From contig CAADVE010000227.1 of the NCBI GenBank assembly GCA_900752425.1, forward strand, positions 1 to 19,506: DNA of 19,506 nucleotides, written 5' to 3'. The stretch is from an uncultured Collinsella sp. (GTDB taxonomy: Bacteria > Actinomycetota > Coriobacteriia > Coriobacteriales > Coriobacteriaceae). Below, piece by piece: positions 1 through 7,144 of this stretch (position 1 is the first letter of the stretch; every line of letters starts with the position of its first letter). Made by a program: the position numbers and the translations under genes. The notes beneath the pieces were generated by a model that worked only from the letters and a program-made list of their open reading frames with translations, did no database searches and was not told the DNA's origin.

Positions 1-24
1 TACGGCGTTTTACCAAACGCCGTA
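1..24. repeat. Perfect 10-bp hairpin at the window edge
   Basis: TACGGCGTTT and AAACGCCGTA are exact reverse complements around a TACC loop. No convincing gene covers it: one plus-strand frame stays open to about 189, but the stretch also holds the terminator-like hairpin at 75-109, so I doubt it is coding. It could be part of a structured RNA, the tail of a feature that starts before the window, or a dispersed repeat. The stem is certain; its role is unknown. Confidence 0.5.
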
Positions 25-74
25 ACGGGCCGACGCTGCGCGGGCCGCATTTGGACAATCTGACGTTCAACTTC

Positions 75-109
75 AAGGGCGCGACCAGAAGGTCAGCGCC
101 CTTTCGTTT
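75..109 (+). terminator. Rho-independent terminator
   Basis: AAGGGCGC plus GACC pair with GGTC plus GCGCCCTT around an AGAA tetraloop, with one bulged A. TTTCGTTT follows on the plus strand. This is a good intrinsic terminator for a transcript entering from the left of the window; no gene of that transcript is identifiable here. Confidence 0.65.
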
Positions 110-181
110 CACGTCACCTTGCCTCAAATGCGACCCGCTCGCTGTCCGTCCTCTGCCTGCGGCGTTGTCTTGCTCCGGATG

Positions 182-258
182 CGGCAGTTAGGGACGTTCC
201 TTTTCTGCCGGCAGCTTGGGACACTCCTTGTAGTCAATGGACGTTCCTAAACGACTAC
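182..258. repeat. Two adjacent hairpins with the same GGACGTTCCT loop
   Basis: Hairpin A has stem CGGCAG (182-187) with CTGCCG (205-210). Hairpin B has stem GTAGTC (230-235) with GACTAC (253-258). The stems are unrelated, but both enclose GGACGTTCCT. A related GGGACACTCCT word lies between them. The region 110-352 contains no gene I can support, and these hairpins plus the one at 267-328 account for most of it. The function is unknown. Confidence 0.5.
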
Positions 259-266
259 ATAGAACA

Positions 267-328
267 AGAGTGGATGATCTCCCGGTTTGAGCCTGCATTC
301 AAGCTCAAAGTGGGAGATCATCCACTCT
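267..328 (-). terminator. Long hairpin after pdxT, probably its terminator
   Basis: A perfect 17-bp stem (267-283 with 312-328) encloses a second 7-bp stem, TTTGAGC (286-292) with GCTCAAA (303-309). It lies about 25 bases beyond the pdxT stop. The T-rich side is on the plus strand (CGTTTCGTTT), while the minus-strand tail is weaker (TGTTCTATG). It may therefore act in both directions or be a repeat element. The stem is much longer than a usual terminator. Confidence 0.6.
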
Positions 329-352
329 CGTTTCGTTTGTTGATTTCGATGC

Positions 353-940
353 CTACATTTGGAGGAAGAGTTCGTGGAGGCGGGTGTCTTCGTCGAGTTC
401 GGGGTGGAAGGTTACGCCGAGCTGGTTGTCTTGGCGGGCGGCGACGATGCGGCCATCGACTTCGGCCAGGGCCTCGGCATCGCCGTGCACCTCAACGATG
501 CGGGGCGCGCGGATAAACGCCAGCGCCACTTCCCCGCCGATGCCGGCTACCTGCCCCTTGGTTCGAAAGCTGCCGAGCTGCCTGCCGTAGGCATTGCGCT
601 CGACGAGCACATCCATGGTTGCCAGGCGCGGCGTCCCCTTATCGTCGTGGGCGACAAGGTCGCGCGCCAGCAGAATCAAGCCGGCGCAGGTGCCCAGGAC
701 GGGCATGCCTTCAGCGATACGGGCACGAAGCTCCTCGAGCATGCCGAGCTCGGCAAGCAGCTTCCCTTGAACGGTGGACTCGCCGCCGGGAAGTACCAGA
801 CGGTCAAAGTCCTGCTTCAAATCAGCCGCCTGCCTCAGCTCAATACAGTGTGCGCCAAGCCCGGATAGTCTTGCCTCGTGCTCGGCAAAAGCGCCTTGGA
901 CCGCCAGCACGGCGACCGTTTGGTCTGCATAATCGCTCAT
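353..940 (-). CDS. pdxT: Pyridoxal 5'-phosphate synthase glutaminase subunit PdxT
   Basis: This is the class I glutamine amidotransferase half of the ribose-5-phosphate-dependent vitamin B6 pathway. It hydrolyses glutamine and passes ammonia to PdxS in the cytoplasmic PdxST complex. The 195 residues match the usual length. The nucleophile is Cys85 in GTCAGL, the His/Glu pair is His179 and Glu181 in FHPEL, and PGGES (residues 51-55) is the family oxyanion and glutamine-site motif. The ATG at 940 has AAAGGA about seven bases upstream. It follows pdxS on the same strand after a gap of 20 bases, so the two form an operon. Nothing appears broken. Confidence 0.96.
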   Translation of the reverse strand: MSDYADQTVAVLAVQGAFAEHEARLSGLGAHCIELRQAADLKQDFDRLVLPGGESTVQGKLLAELGMLEELRARIAEGMPVLGTCAGLILLARDLVAHDDKGTPRLATMDVLVERNAYGRQLGSFRTKGQVAGIGGEVALAFIRAPRIVEVHGDAEALAEVDGRIVAARQDNQLGVTFHPELDEDTRLHELFLQM

Positions 941-960
941 GTGCGATCCTTTCTGCCGGA

Positions 961-1851
961 CTAGCGTCCGCGCTCCTCCATGATGATTTCGATCTCGTCG
1001 GCGTTGATGCCCACCATGGCCTCGCCCAGGTCCTTCGAAAGCTCGGCAATGAGCTTGGCATCGGTGAAGTTTGCCACGGCCTTGACGATGGCGGCTGCGC
1101 GCTTGGCGGGGTCGCCGCTCTTAAAGATGCCCGAGCCGACAAACACGCCTTCGGCTCCCAGCTGCATCATCAGCGCGGCGTCGGCGGGGGTCGCTACGCC
1201 GCCGGCGGCAAAGTTCACGACGGGAAGCTTACCCGTGGCATGGATCTCGCGCACCAGCTCGACCGGAACCTGCAGTTGCTTGGCTGCCTCAAAGAGCTCG
1301 TCGTCGCGCAGAGCAACAACGTCACGGATCTGCTTTTGGATCTTGCGCATGTGGCGTACAGCCTGGACGACGTCGCCCGTGCCCGGCTCGCCCTTGGTGC
1401 GAATCATCGTGGCGCCTTCGGCAACACGGCGCAGCGCCTCGCCCAGATCACGGGCGCCGCAGACAAACGGCACGTCAAACTGGGTCTTGTCGATGTGATA
1501 GACGTCATCGGCAGGGGAGAGAACCTCGGACTCGTCGATGTAATCGATCTCGATGGCCTGCAGGACCTGCGCCTCGACGATGTGACCGATGCGGCACTTG
1601 GCCATAACAGGGATGGAGACGGCCTCTTGGATGCCCTTGATCATCTTGGGGTCGCTCATGCGCGAGACGCCGCCTGCGGCGCGGATGTCGGCCGGAATGC
1701 GCTCGAGTGCCATGACGGCGCAGGCGCCCGCCTCCTCGGCGATGCGTGCCTGCTCGGGCGTGGTGACGTCCATGATGACGCCGCCCTTGAGCATCTGCGC
1801 GAGCTCGCGATTGAGTTTGACGCGATCGGCCTTGCTGGTCTGTTCTGCCAT
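961..1851 (-). CDS. pdxS: Pyridoxal 5'-phosphate synthase lyase subunit PdxS
   Basis: This TIM-barrel subunit makes PLP directly from ribose 5-phosphate, glyceraldehyde 3-phosphate and ammonia supplied by PdxT. It has 296 residues when started at the ATG at 1851 (MAEQTSKADR), which is the family length and has AAGGGAG upstream. An in-frame start at 1893 would add 14 unlikely residues. Expected active-site residues are present: Asp28 in IMDVT, Lys85 in VMAKCRIGH (Schiff base with the pentose) and Lys153 in RTKGEPGTGD. It is first in the pdxS-pdxT operon and is transcribed away from the MocR-type regulator, which probably controls it. Confidence 0.97.
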   Translation of the reverse strand: MAEQTSKADRVKLNRELAQMLKGGVIMDVTTPEQARIAEEAGACAVMALERIPADIRAAGGVSRMSDPKMIKGIQEAVSIPVMAKCRIGHIVEAQVLQAIEIDYIDESEVLSPADDVYHIDKTQFDVPFVCGARDLGEALRRVAEGATMIRTKGEPGTGDVVQAVRHMRKIQKQIRDVVALRDDELFEAAKQLQVPVELVREIHATGKLPVVNFAAGGVATPADAALMMQLGAEGVFVGSGIFKSGDPAKRAAAIVKAVANFTDAKLIAELSKDLGEAMVGINADEIEIIMEERGR

Positions 1852-1935
1852 GGTTGCTCCCTTGGTTGGCATGTGCATTGCTTGACGGAACATCCTATCG
1901 GGGAGCTGGGTATGGCGAAATACTCAGTTTTCGAG

Positions 1936-1982
1936 ATAATAACAAGGTCAGACTAATACCAGATTGAACGGTTCGATATGGT
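1936..1982. promoter_or_regulatory. Candidate PdxR operator and pdxS promoter
   Basis: A 25-bp palindrome at 1958-1982 has the form ACCA-n-AT-n-GAAC-G-GTTC-n-AT-n-TGGT. On the minus strand a TATTAT -10 box (1936-1941) puts the pdxS start near 1929, so the palindrome centre is near -41 and no good -35 box is visible. That geometry suits an activator. The palindrome ends 14 bases before the regulator's start codon, so binding could also repress the regulator. The motif is seen directly; the regulator match is inferred from divergent arrangement. Confidence 0.5.
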
Positions 1983-1996
1983 CAGGTGATAAACTC

Positions 1997-3436
1997 ATGC
2001 TTGACTACAATTTGGAAAAACGCGGCGAAGCATCGCTCTATGAGTATGTTTACCAGCAAATTCGAGATGATATTGTTGCTGGCCGTATTGCGGCGGGGGA
2101 GCATCTTCCGTCTAAGCGCGCCTTTGCCAGTCATCTGGGAATCAGTGTCATTACCATCGAGAATGCATATAGCCAGTTACTTGCCGAGGGCTATATTTGC
2201 TCAATGCCACGTCGTGGCTACTACGCTTGCGAGCTTCCGGATGCACCGGTTTTGGCTTCGGCTGCGGAAGGCATCGACCGAGATGCCGCCTTTGCGGGTC
2301 CCAGCGCGCATGATGTCAACGGACAGGTCGAGCGATTCGATGCACTTTCTTCTTCCGCTTTGGAGGCGGCGCGGCTTTGGCAAAGCGCACTACGGGCGAC
2401 GCTGGCATCCGAAGATGAGCGCGAGATCTTTTCGCCCGCACCGGCGCAGGGCACCGCTCGGCTGCGACGCGCAATTGCTCACCATCTGCGTGGGACGAGG
2501 GGCATGAATGTCGACCCCGACAACATTGTTATCGGTGCAGGCGCCCAGCTGCTCGATACCATGTTGGTTCAGTTGCTTGGCGCTGACAAGGTGTATGCCG
2601 TTGAGGATCCGGGCTATTTGCGCCTGACGCGCATCTATCAGGCTATGGGCTGCCAAGTACGACATATCCCGTTGGATGACGACGGCGTGGACCTGAGCGT
2701 TCTGCAGAAAGCCGGGGCCGATGTCCTTCACCTGATGCCGTCTCACCAATATCCAACCGGCCTTGTGACGAGCATTGCGCGTCGCTATGCGCTTCTGAGC
2801 TGGGCCGCCGAGCGACCAGGTCGATATCTCATCGAAGATGACTTTGATTGTGAGTTTCGCCTTGCCGGCAAGCCGATTCCCGCGCTCGCGTCGATCGATG
2901 CCGCCCAGTCGGTTATCTACACCAATACGTTTTCGAAGAGCCTGTCATCGGCGTTGCGTCTAGCGTACATGGTGCTGCCCGATGAGCTAATGGAGCGGTT
3001 TAGGCGCAACCTTGGTTTTTACGCCTCGTCGGTGAGCTCTGTTGACCAGGTTGCTTTGGCGCGTTTACTGGAATCGGGTGATTACGAGCGACATGTGAAC
3101 CGCGTGCGCGTTCGTGCTCGCGAGGCGCGTGATGGCCTGGCGACGCTTGTACGGAAGGCATTTCCAGCAGGGGAGGTCTCGATCGAGCATGCAGACGCGG
3201 GCCTTTACTGTACCGTGGTTGCGGAGCGTGGAACGGGCGGAAGCACTTTTGCATGGGCCCTCACGCGCTCGAGCATACCTTTTATCGATATCGGTGACTG
3301 TTTTTGGTGTGCCGATGGCGCATCTGTCCCTGAAAACTCAACTCAAATTCTTGTTCAGTATGACGATCTGAGTCCAAAAGTACTAACTACCTTGGAATTG
3401 CAGCTAATGGGGGCACTCTGCAACCTAAGTGAGTAG
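1997..3436 (+). CDS. pdxR: MocR-type GntR/aminotransferase-fold regulator, PdxR-like
   Basis: This PLP-sensing transcription factor has 479 residues. An N-terminal GntR winged helix (about residues 13-78, with the typical LPSKRAFASHLGIS) is joined to a fold-type I aminotransferase-like domain (about 120-475). The second domain shows HQYPTG, the EDDFDCEF stretch (280-287) and FSKS with the PLP lysine at about Lys314. The ATG at 1997 has AGGTG eight bases upstream; a TTG at 1964 would lie inside the palindrome and is less likely. It is divergent from pdxST, the classical PdxR arrangement, so it probably activates PLP synthesis when PLP is low. The last codons (CTA AGT GAG TAG) are the left end of a 123-bp repeat element, so the C-terminus and stop come from that element. 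Confidence 0.88.
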   Translation: MLDYNLEKRGEASLYEYVYQQIRDDIVAGRIAAGEHLPSKRAFASHLGISVITIENAYSQLLAEGYICSMPRRGYYACELPDAPVLASAAEGIDRDAAFAGPSAHDVNGQVERFDALSSSALEAARLWQSALRATLASEDEREIFSPAPAQGTARLRRAIAHHLRGTRGMNVDPDNIVIGAGAQLLDTMLVQLLGADKVYAVEDPGYLRLTRIYQAMGCQVRHIPLDDDGVDLSVLQKAGADVLHLMPSHQYPTGLVTSIARRYALLSWAAERPGRYLIEDDFDCEFRLAGKPIPALASIDAAQSVIYTNTFSKSLSSALRLAYMVLPDELMERFRRNLGFYASSVSSVDQVALARLLESGDYERHVNRVRVRAREARDGLATLVRKAFPAGEVSIEHADAGLYCTVVAERGTGGSTFAWALTRSSIPFIDIGDCFWCADGASVPENSTQILVQYDDLSPKVLTTLELQLMGALCNLSE

Positions 3437-3547
3437 ACTTTTAGCACTTTGGCGACCAGGCAGTTTTGTAACAAGCTATCTACCTTCGGTTTTGAAAAGC
3501 AGGATGACCGGGCTGCTCGGGATGTTCAAAAAAGTCTACTCACTTGT
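3425..3547 (+). repeat. 123-bp inverted-repeat element, copy 1
   Basis: The left end AAGTGAGTAGACTTTT (3427-3442) is the reverse complement of the right end at 3530-3545. The inner parts still pair partly (AGCACTT against GTTCAAA). Two further copies lie at 4845-4967 and 14866-14988, all 123 bp and in the same orientation, sharing an inner block like CTACCTGCGGTTTT. Here the outermost right dinucleotide is GT rather than AG. It contains the stop codon of the upstream regulator and may also act as its terminator, since a run of Ts is present within each arm. It carries no coding sequence. No target duplication is evident. Confidence 0.85.
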
Positions 3548-3579
3548 CGCGCAAAGCTTCTGCATGAGAAAAAAATGGG

Positions 3580-3645
3580 GTTTTCAACAGAGCTTCGTCC
3601 AGCTCTCGGCAAGCTTTTGGCCAGTTGGGGAGGGCTGTTGAAAAC
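3580..3645. repeat. Short inverted repeat, distinct from the 123-bp element
   Basis: GTTTTCAACAG (3580-3590) and CTGTTGAAAAC (3635-3645) are exact reverse complements separated by 44 bases. A small GAGC/GCTC hairpin follows the left arm. It lies 35 bases after copy 1 of the 123-bp element and 84 bases before the nuclease-like gene. It could be another miniature element or a regulatory structure for that gene. Seen once in the window. Confidence 0.5.
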
Positions 3646-3728
3646 TTAGCAGTCCGCTCGGCGCCATTTTTGGTGCGTTCGCGCCAATACGTGACTGACT
3701 GGGTTGAAATTCGTGTTCTCCTGTGCCT

Positions 3729-4856
3729 ATGAAGGATCTAGTTTGTGACATATCGGCTTTTAGGTACTGGCGTTTGCCCCCTCAAGTCCTCGCTTTGTGT
3801 CCGCCGCTTCCACGACCGGAAGAAGACCGGCAGCGATATGACCTCACCCGTAACCCGACGGCTGCGGTTGCGCTCGGCTTTCCGTTGTATACATTGGTTC
3901 GGACGAGAAACAAGCGGACTTGCCCTGCCAGCATTAGGCAGCGGCTGTTTCTTGGCGAGCTTCCCAGGGAATCCGTGCTGGAGACGGAGCATAGGTTTTT
4001 GGTCACGTCTCCTCTACTGACGGCATTTATCATGTCTCGACATCTGACGGATCTCCAGCTTCTTTTTGTGTTGGCAGAGATGTGCGGCTTGTTTGCGGTG
4101 TGTGCCCTGCCAGCGGCACTTGAGGCGGAGCTTTCGCGTGCAATTGATTCGGGCGCGATTTCGACAACGTTCGGTTGGGTGCGCTGCCCGTCCGAGGACG
4201 GCACCGCCTCAAATTTATGGCGTCGAGACGCTTTGGTTTTGGGCGGAGACCTTGACCGTTTTTGTTCAGATGTTTGCGGGATGCGTTACGGCAATAGATT
4301 TATGGCGGTATCGCAACTCGTTTCATTGGGTGCCGCGTCGCCTTTTGAGGTCGAGGCGTATTTGCTACTTGCACTGCCGCGATCCCTGGGAGGCGAAGGT
4401 TTTTGCGACATAGAGCTTAATGTTGAAGTGATGCTAGGCACAAGTGCTCGAGCGATTGTGGGAAAGTCCCGTATATATATCGACCTACTTCTTTCTTCAC
4501 CGGACGGTAGGCGACAGGTGGCCATTGAATGTCAGGGAAAGGCCTCGCACGGACGCGCAGGGGATGGCTTGCGTGACGCTGACCGCATGACGGCCCTTCA
4601 GGCCATGGGCTACGATGTGCTTCTCCTTACACACAGACAGATATCGGATGAGGATAGATTCCGCGCGATCGTTAAGGCCGTATGCAGGATGCTCGATGCT
4701 GAATATCGTGATAAAAGCTCGGATGAGCAAAGGGCTGAGGCATTACTCCGGTCTGAACTATTCATTGACTGGACAAAATTGGGAGTAATCGACGGAAAGA
4801 TGCCCGCTAGACACAAAATGGCTCGATCGTGGACGGCTGCGGTTCTAAGTGAGTAG
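3729..4856 (+). CDS. Unnamed protein with PD-(D/E)XK (DUF559/Vsr-like) C-terminal domain
   Basis: A 375-residue protein of unknown role. The N-terminal two thirds (starting CDISAFRYWRLPP) resemble a Coriobacteriia family with many paralogues that I recall but cannot name. The C-terminal part (about 200-325) shows a nuclease-like pattern: Glu207 in SPFEVEA, Asp252 in IDLLL, then IECQGK with Glu267 and Gln269/Lys271, followed by RDADRM and a GYDVLLLTHRQI strand, as in DUF559 and Vsr-type proteins. Activity is inferred only. ATG at 3729 or GTG at 3723 are both possible; neither has a clear ribosome site. Base composition is visibly less GC-rich than its neighbours. It sits between two copies of the 123-bp element, and its last residues LSE and stop come from copy 2. 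Possible roles are defence, or a partner of the repeat. Confidence 0.72.
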   Translation: MKDLVCDISAFRYWRLPPQVLALCPPLPRPEEDRQRYDLTRNPTAAVALGFPLYTLVRTRNKRTCPASIRQRLFLGELPRESVLETEHRFLVTSPLLTAFIMSRHLTDLQLLFVLAEMCGLFAVCALPAALEAELSRAIDSGAISTTFGWVRCPSEDGTASNLWRRDALVLGGDLDRFCSDVCGMRYGNRFMAVSQLVSLGAASPFEVEAYLLLALPRSLGGEGFCDIELNVEVMLGTSARAIVGKSRIYIDLLLSSPDGRRQVAIECQGKASHGRAGDGLRDADRMTALQAMGYDVLLLTHRQISDEDRFRAIVKAVCRMLDAEYRDKSSDEQRAEALLRSELFIDWTKLGVIDGKMPARHKMARSWTAAVLSE

Positions 4857-4967
4857 ACTTTTGGCACTTTGGCGACCAGGCCGTTTTGCAACAAGTCATT
4901 TACCTGCGGCTTTATAAAGCAATATGGGTGGTGTGCTCGGCAAGTTCCAAAAAGTCTACTCACTTAG
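4845..4967 (+). repeat. 123-bp inverted-repeat element, copy 2
   Basis: The outer 18 bases, CTAAGTGAGTAGACTTTT, are matched by their exact reverse complement at the right end, 4950-4967. Further in, GGCACTT on the left pairs with AAGTTCC on the right with one mismatch. The first 40 bases are close to copy 1, including ACTTTGGCGACCAGG, while the right halves differ more. It lies between the nuclease-like gene and the convergent rubrerythrin gene and supplies the stop codon (TAG) of the former. It may serve as terminator for the nuclease-like gene. No transposase is nearby. Confidence 0.88.
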
Positions 4968-5033
4968 TTTTTGACGAGAAGCCGATGCCGAAGGCGGTCC
5001 TATTTCAGGGCGTTAACAAGTTCGTGAGGCACG

Positions 5034-5064
5034 AAAAAGGCCCGAACCAATACGGTCCGGGCCT
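5034..5064 (-). terminator. Rubrerythrin terminator
   Basis: On the minus strand, AGGCCCGGACC pairs with GGTTCGGGCCT with one mismatch, and TTTTT follows. It lies about 35 bases past the rubrerythrin stop codon. This is a textbook intrinsic terminator. Confidence 0.85.
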
Positions 5065-5098
5065 CATCGAGCTTGAGGTTATGTCTCAGGCGGTTGGC

Positions 5099-5659
5099 TT
5101 AGCCAAAGTAGCGCTTGAGCAGGCCGGCGAAAGCCTTGCCGTGGCGGGCCTCGTCGCGAGCCATCTCGTGCACGGTGTCGTGGATGGCATCGAGGCCAGC
5201 GGCCTTGGCGCGCTTAGCAAGATCAGTCTTGCCGGCGGTGGCGCCGTTCTCGGCCTCAACGCGCATCTCGAGGTTCTTCTTGGTGGAGTCGGTCACGACC
5301 TCGCCCAGGAGCTCAGCGAACTTGGCGGCGTGCTCGGCCTCCTCGTGGGCAGCCTTCTCCCAGTACAGGCCGATCTCGGGATAGCCCTCGCGATGAGCGA
5401 CGCGAGCCATGGCCAGGTACATACCGACCTCGGAGCACTCACCCTCAAAGTTGGCGCGCAGGTCGGCAACGATGTCCTCAGAGACGCCCTCCATCTTGGC
5501 GACGCCCACGACGTGCTCGGCAGCCCACTCGAGCTGGCCCTCCTCCTGCTTCAGGAAACGAGAACCGGGAACGCCGCACTGGGGGCACTTGAAGTCCTCG
5601 GGCAGCTGATCGCCGTCGAACTCTTCCACATAACCGCAAACGGGGCAAACAAACTTCAT
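5099..5659 (-). CDS. rbr: Reverse-type rubrerythrin (peroxide-reducing di-iron protein)
   Basis: A 186-residue cytoplasmic protein that reduces hydrogen peroxide in anaerobes. Unlike classical rubrerythrin, the rubredoxin-like iron site comes first: Cys5 and Cys8 in CPVCG, Cys25 and Cys28 in CPQCG. The ferritin-like four-helix domain follows (about 45-186) with di-iron ligands in NFEGECSE, EEAEH, VEAENGAT and DEARHG. This order marks the reverse rubrerythrin group. The ATG at 5659 has AAAGGATC upstream; the longer frame reaching 5764 has no support. It is a single gene with its own promoter and terminator. A PerR-type operator was looked for upstream but none was convincing. Confidence 0.93.
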   Translation of the reverse strand: MKFVCPVCGYVEEFDGDQLPEDFKCPQCGVPGSRFLKQEEGQLEWAAEHVVGVAKMEGVSEDIVADLRANFEGECSEVGMYLAMARVAHREGYPEIGLYWEKAAHEEAEHAAKFAELLGEVVTDSTKKNLEMRVEAENGATAGKTDLAKRAKAAGLDAIHDTVHEMARDEARHGKAFAGLLKRYFG

Positions 5660-5743
5660 GATTCGATCCTTTCGATCGATGGCGATTGTGCGCTCGCCCG
5701 GTCCCGTAAGGGCCCTCTCCGGACGTGCGTCTTGACGAGTTCT

Positions 5744-5771
5744 ATTATCCATAAATGCAACCAAATGTGAA
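5744..5771 (-). promoter_or_regulatory. Candidate rubrerythrin promoter
   Basis: On the minus strand TTCACA (5766-5771) and GATAAT (5744-5749) are separated by 16 bases. This gives a start near 5737 and a leader of about 78 bases. The surrounding 60 bases are AT-rich, unlike the rest of the window, as expected of a strong promoter. Confidence 0.5.
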
Positions 5772-5915
5772 GCCTATTAGGAATGATTTTTAATAAAACA
5801 ATTTTGAGATATGAAGATGTTGATTGATTAACGATTGGCAGGCCGTCTTTGACCGCCGCTGAGTACAATCGGGCGAGCAAATGTTGACCTATCAACAAAT
5901 GAAGGAGTTTCCTTT

Positions 5916-7136
5916 ATGCATCTAGCCCGTCGTGCCTGGTGCCGAACATATCAGACGGTTTTTCGCATTGCATTGCCGATCCTGCCCTATACCGAGCCGC
6001 GCATTTTAGAGCATGCCGAGGATGTGCCCGCGGTGCTTCAAAAGCGCTCGATCCAGAAGGTCCTTATCGTGACGGATCCCGGCATTGCCCGTCTGGGGCT
6101 CACGGCACCGCTCGAGACGGCGCTCGCATCCAGGGGAATTGGCGTTACGGTCTATGCCGAAACGCGTGCAACCCCCACGGTTTCAAACGTGGAAGAAGCG
6201 GCGCCCCTGTATCGAGAGAGTGCCTGCCGGGCCATTATCGGCTTTGGCGGAGGATCAGCCATGGACTGCGCCAAGGGCGTGGGCGCACGTATTGCGCAGC
6301 CAAACAAGCCCATCAACAAGATGCGCGGCCTGCTGCGGGTTCATCGTCGCCTGCCGCTGCTCATCGCCGTTCCCACTACCGCCGGTACGGGAAGCGAAGT
6401 CACGCTTGCGGCGGTAATTACCGATGACGAGACGCACTACAAATACCCCATTAACGACTTTGTGCTCATCCCGCGTTTTGCAGTCCACGACCCCGAGTTT
6501 ACGTGCGGCTTGCCCGCTTCCATTACGGGGCAGACGGGCATGGACGCCCTGACGCATGCCGTCGAGGCCTTTATCGGGCGAAGCACTACGCCCTATACGC
6601 GCAAGATGGCGCGACAAGCGGTGAAGCTCATCCACGACAATTTGCTTGAGGCTTATGAGCATGGCGATGACATGCGTGCGCGTCGCAATATGCTTTCGGC
6701 GGCGTATAAGGCGGGCGTTGCGTTTACTCGCTCCTATGTCGGATATGTGCATGCCATCGCGCACAGTCTGGGCGGCAGATACGGAATTCCGCACGGTTTG
6801 GCCAACGCGATCATCCTGCCGCATATGCTTCGCGCCTATGGCGAAGCTGCTGCTCCTAAGCTCGCCGATCTTGCTCGCATGGCGGGCATTGCGCCGGCTA
6901 CCGCGCAGGACAGTCTTGCGGCCGAGGCCTTTATCGATTGGGTCGACCGCATGAACGCCGCCTTGGGCATACCCAAATATGTGACGGGCATTCGCCGCTC
7001 CGACATTCCCGAGATGGTGGCGCATGCCGATGCCGAGGCCAATCCCCTGTACCCCGTTCCGCTTCTAATGGACCGCTTGGAGCTCGAGCATATGTACGAA
7101 GTCGTTGCAGGTGGTATGTTTGAGAGCGAGAATTAG
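5916..7136 (+). CDS. Iron-containing alcohol dehydrogenase
   Basis: A 406-residue member of the group III metal-dependent dehydrogenases (FucO/AdhE/glycerol dehydrogenase fold), interconverting an alcohol and an aldehyde with NAD(P)H. The nucleotide loop is GFGGGSAMDCAKG (109-121), with PTTAGTGSE at 153-161. Metal ligands fit Asp210 and His214 in GMDALTHAVEAF, His279 and His293 (IPHG). AAGGAG lies eight bases before the ATG. The first 25 residues are rather basic and unlike the rest, but there is no clear signal peptide. It overlaps the ribosome site of the next gene, an aldehyde dehydrogenase, so the pair probably oxidises or reduces the same carbon compound in two steps. The substrate cannot be read from sequence. 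Confidence 0.9.
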   Translation: MHLARRAWCRTYQTVFRIALPILPYTEPRILEHAEDVPAVLQKRSIQKVLIVTDPGIARLGLTAPLETALASRGIGVTVYAETRATPTVSNVEEAAPLYRESACRAIIGFGGGSAMDCAKGVGARIAQPNKPINKMRGLLRVHRRLPLLIAVPTTAGTGSEVTLAAVITDDETHYKYPINDFVLIPRFAVHDPEFTCGLPASITGQTGMDALTHAVEAFIGRSTTPYTRKMARQAVKLIHDNLLEAYEHGDDMRARRNMLSAAYKAGVAFTRSYVGYVHAIAHSLGGRYGIPHGLANAIILPHMLRAYGEAAAPKLADLARMAGIAPATAQDSLAAEAFIDWVDRMNAALGIPKYVTGIRRSDIPEMVAHADAEANPLYPVPLLMDRLELEHMYEVVAGGMFESEN

Positions 7137-7144
7137 GAGGGCCC

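Noticed and set aside
619..1956. 445-aa plus-strand reading frame opposite pdxT and pdxS
   Set aside because: It is the antisense shadow of two well-recognised genes in GC-rich DNA; its translation shows no family and is full of low-complexity stretches.
4886..5770. 294-aa plus-strand reading frame
   Set aside because: It starts inside the 123-bp element and is antisense to rubrerythrin; Leu/Gly/Val-rich translation is typical of shadow frames.
5850..5870. TTGACC and TACAAT as a promoter for the alcohol dehydrogenase
   Set aside because: The spacing is only nine bases, so these boxes cannot work together.
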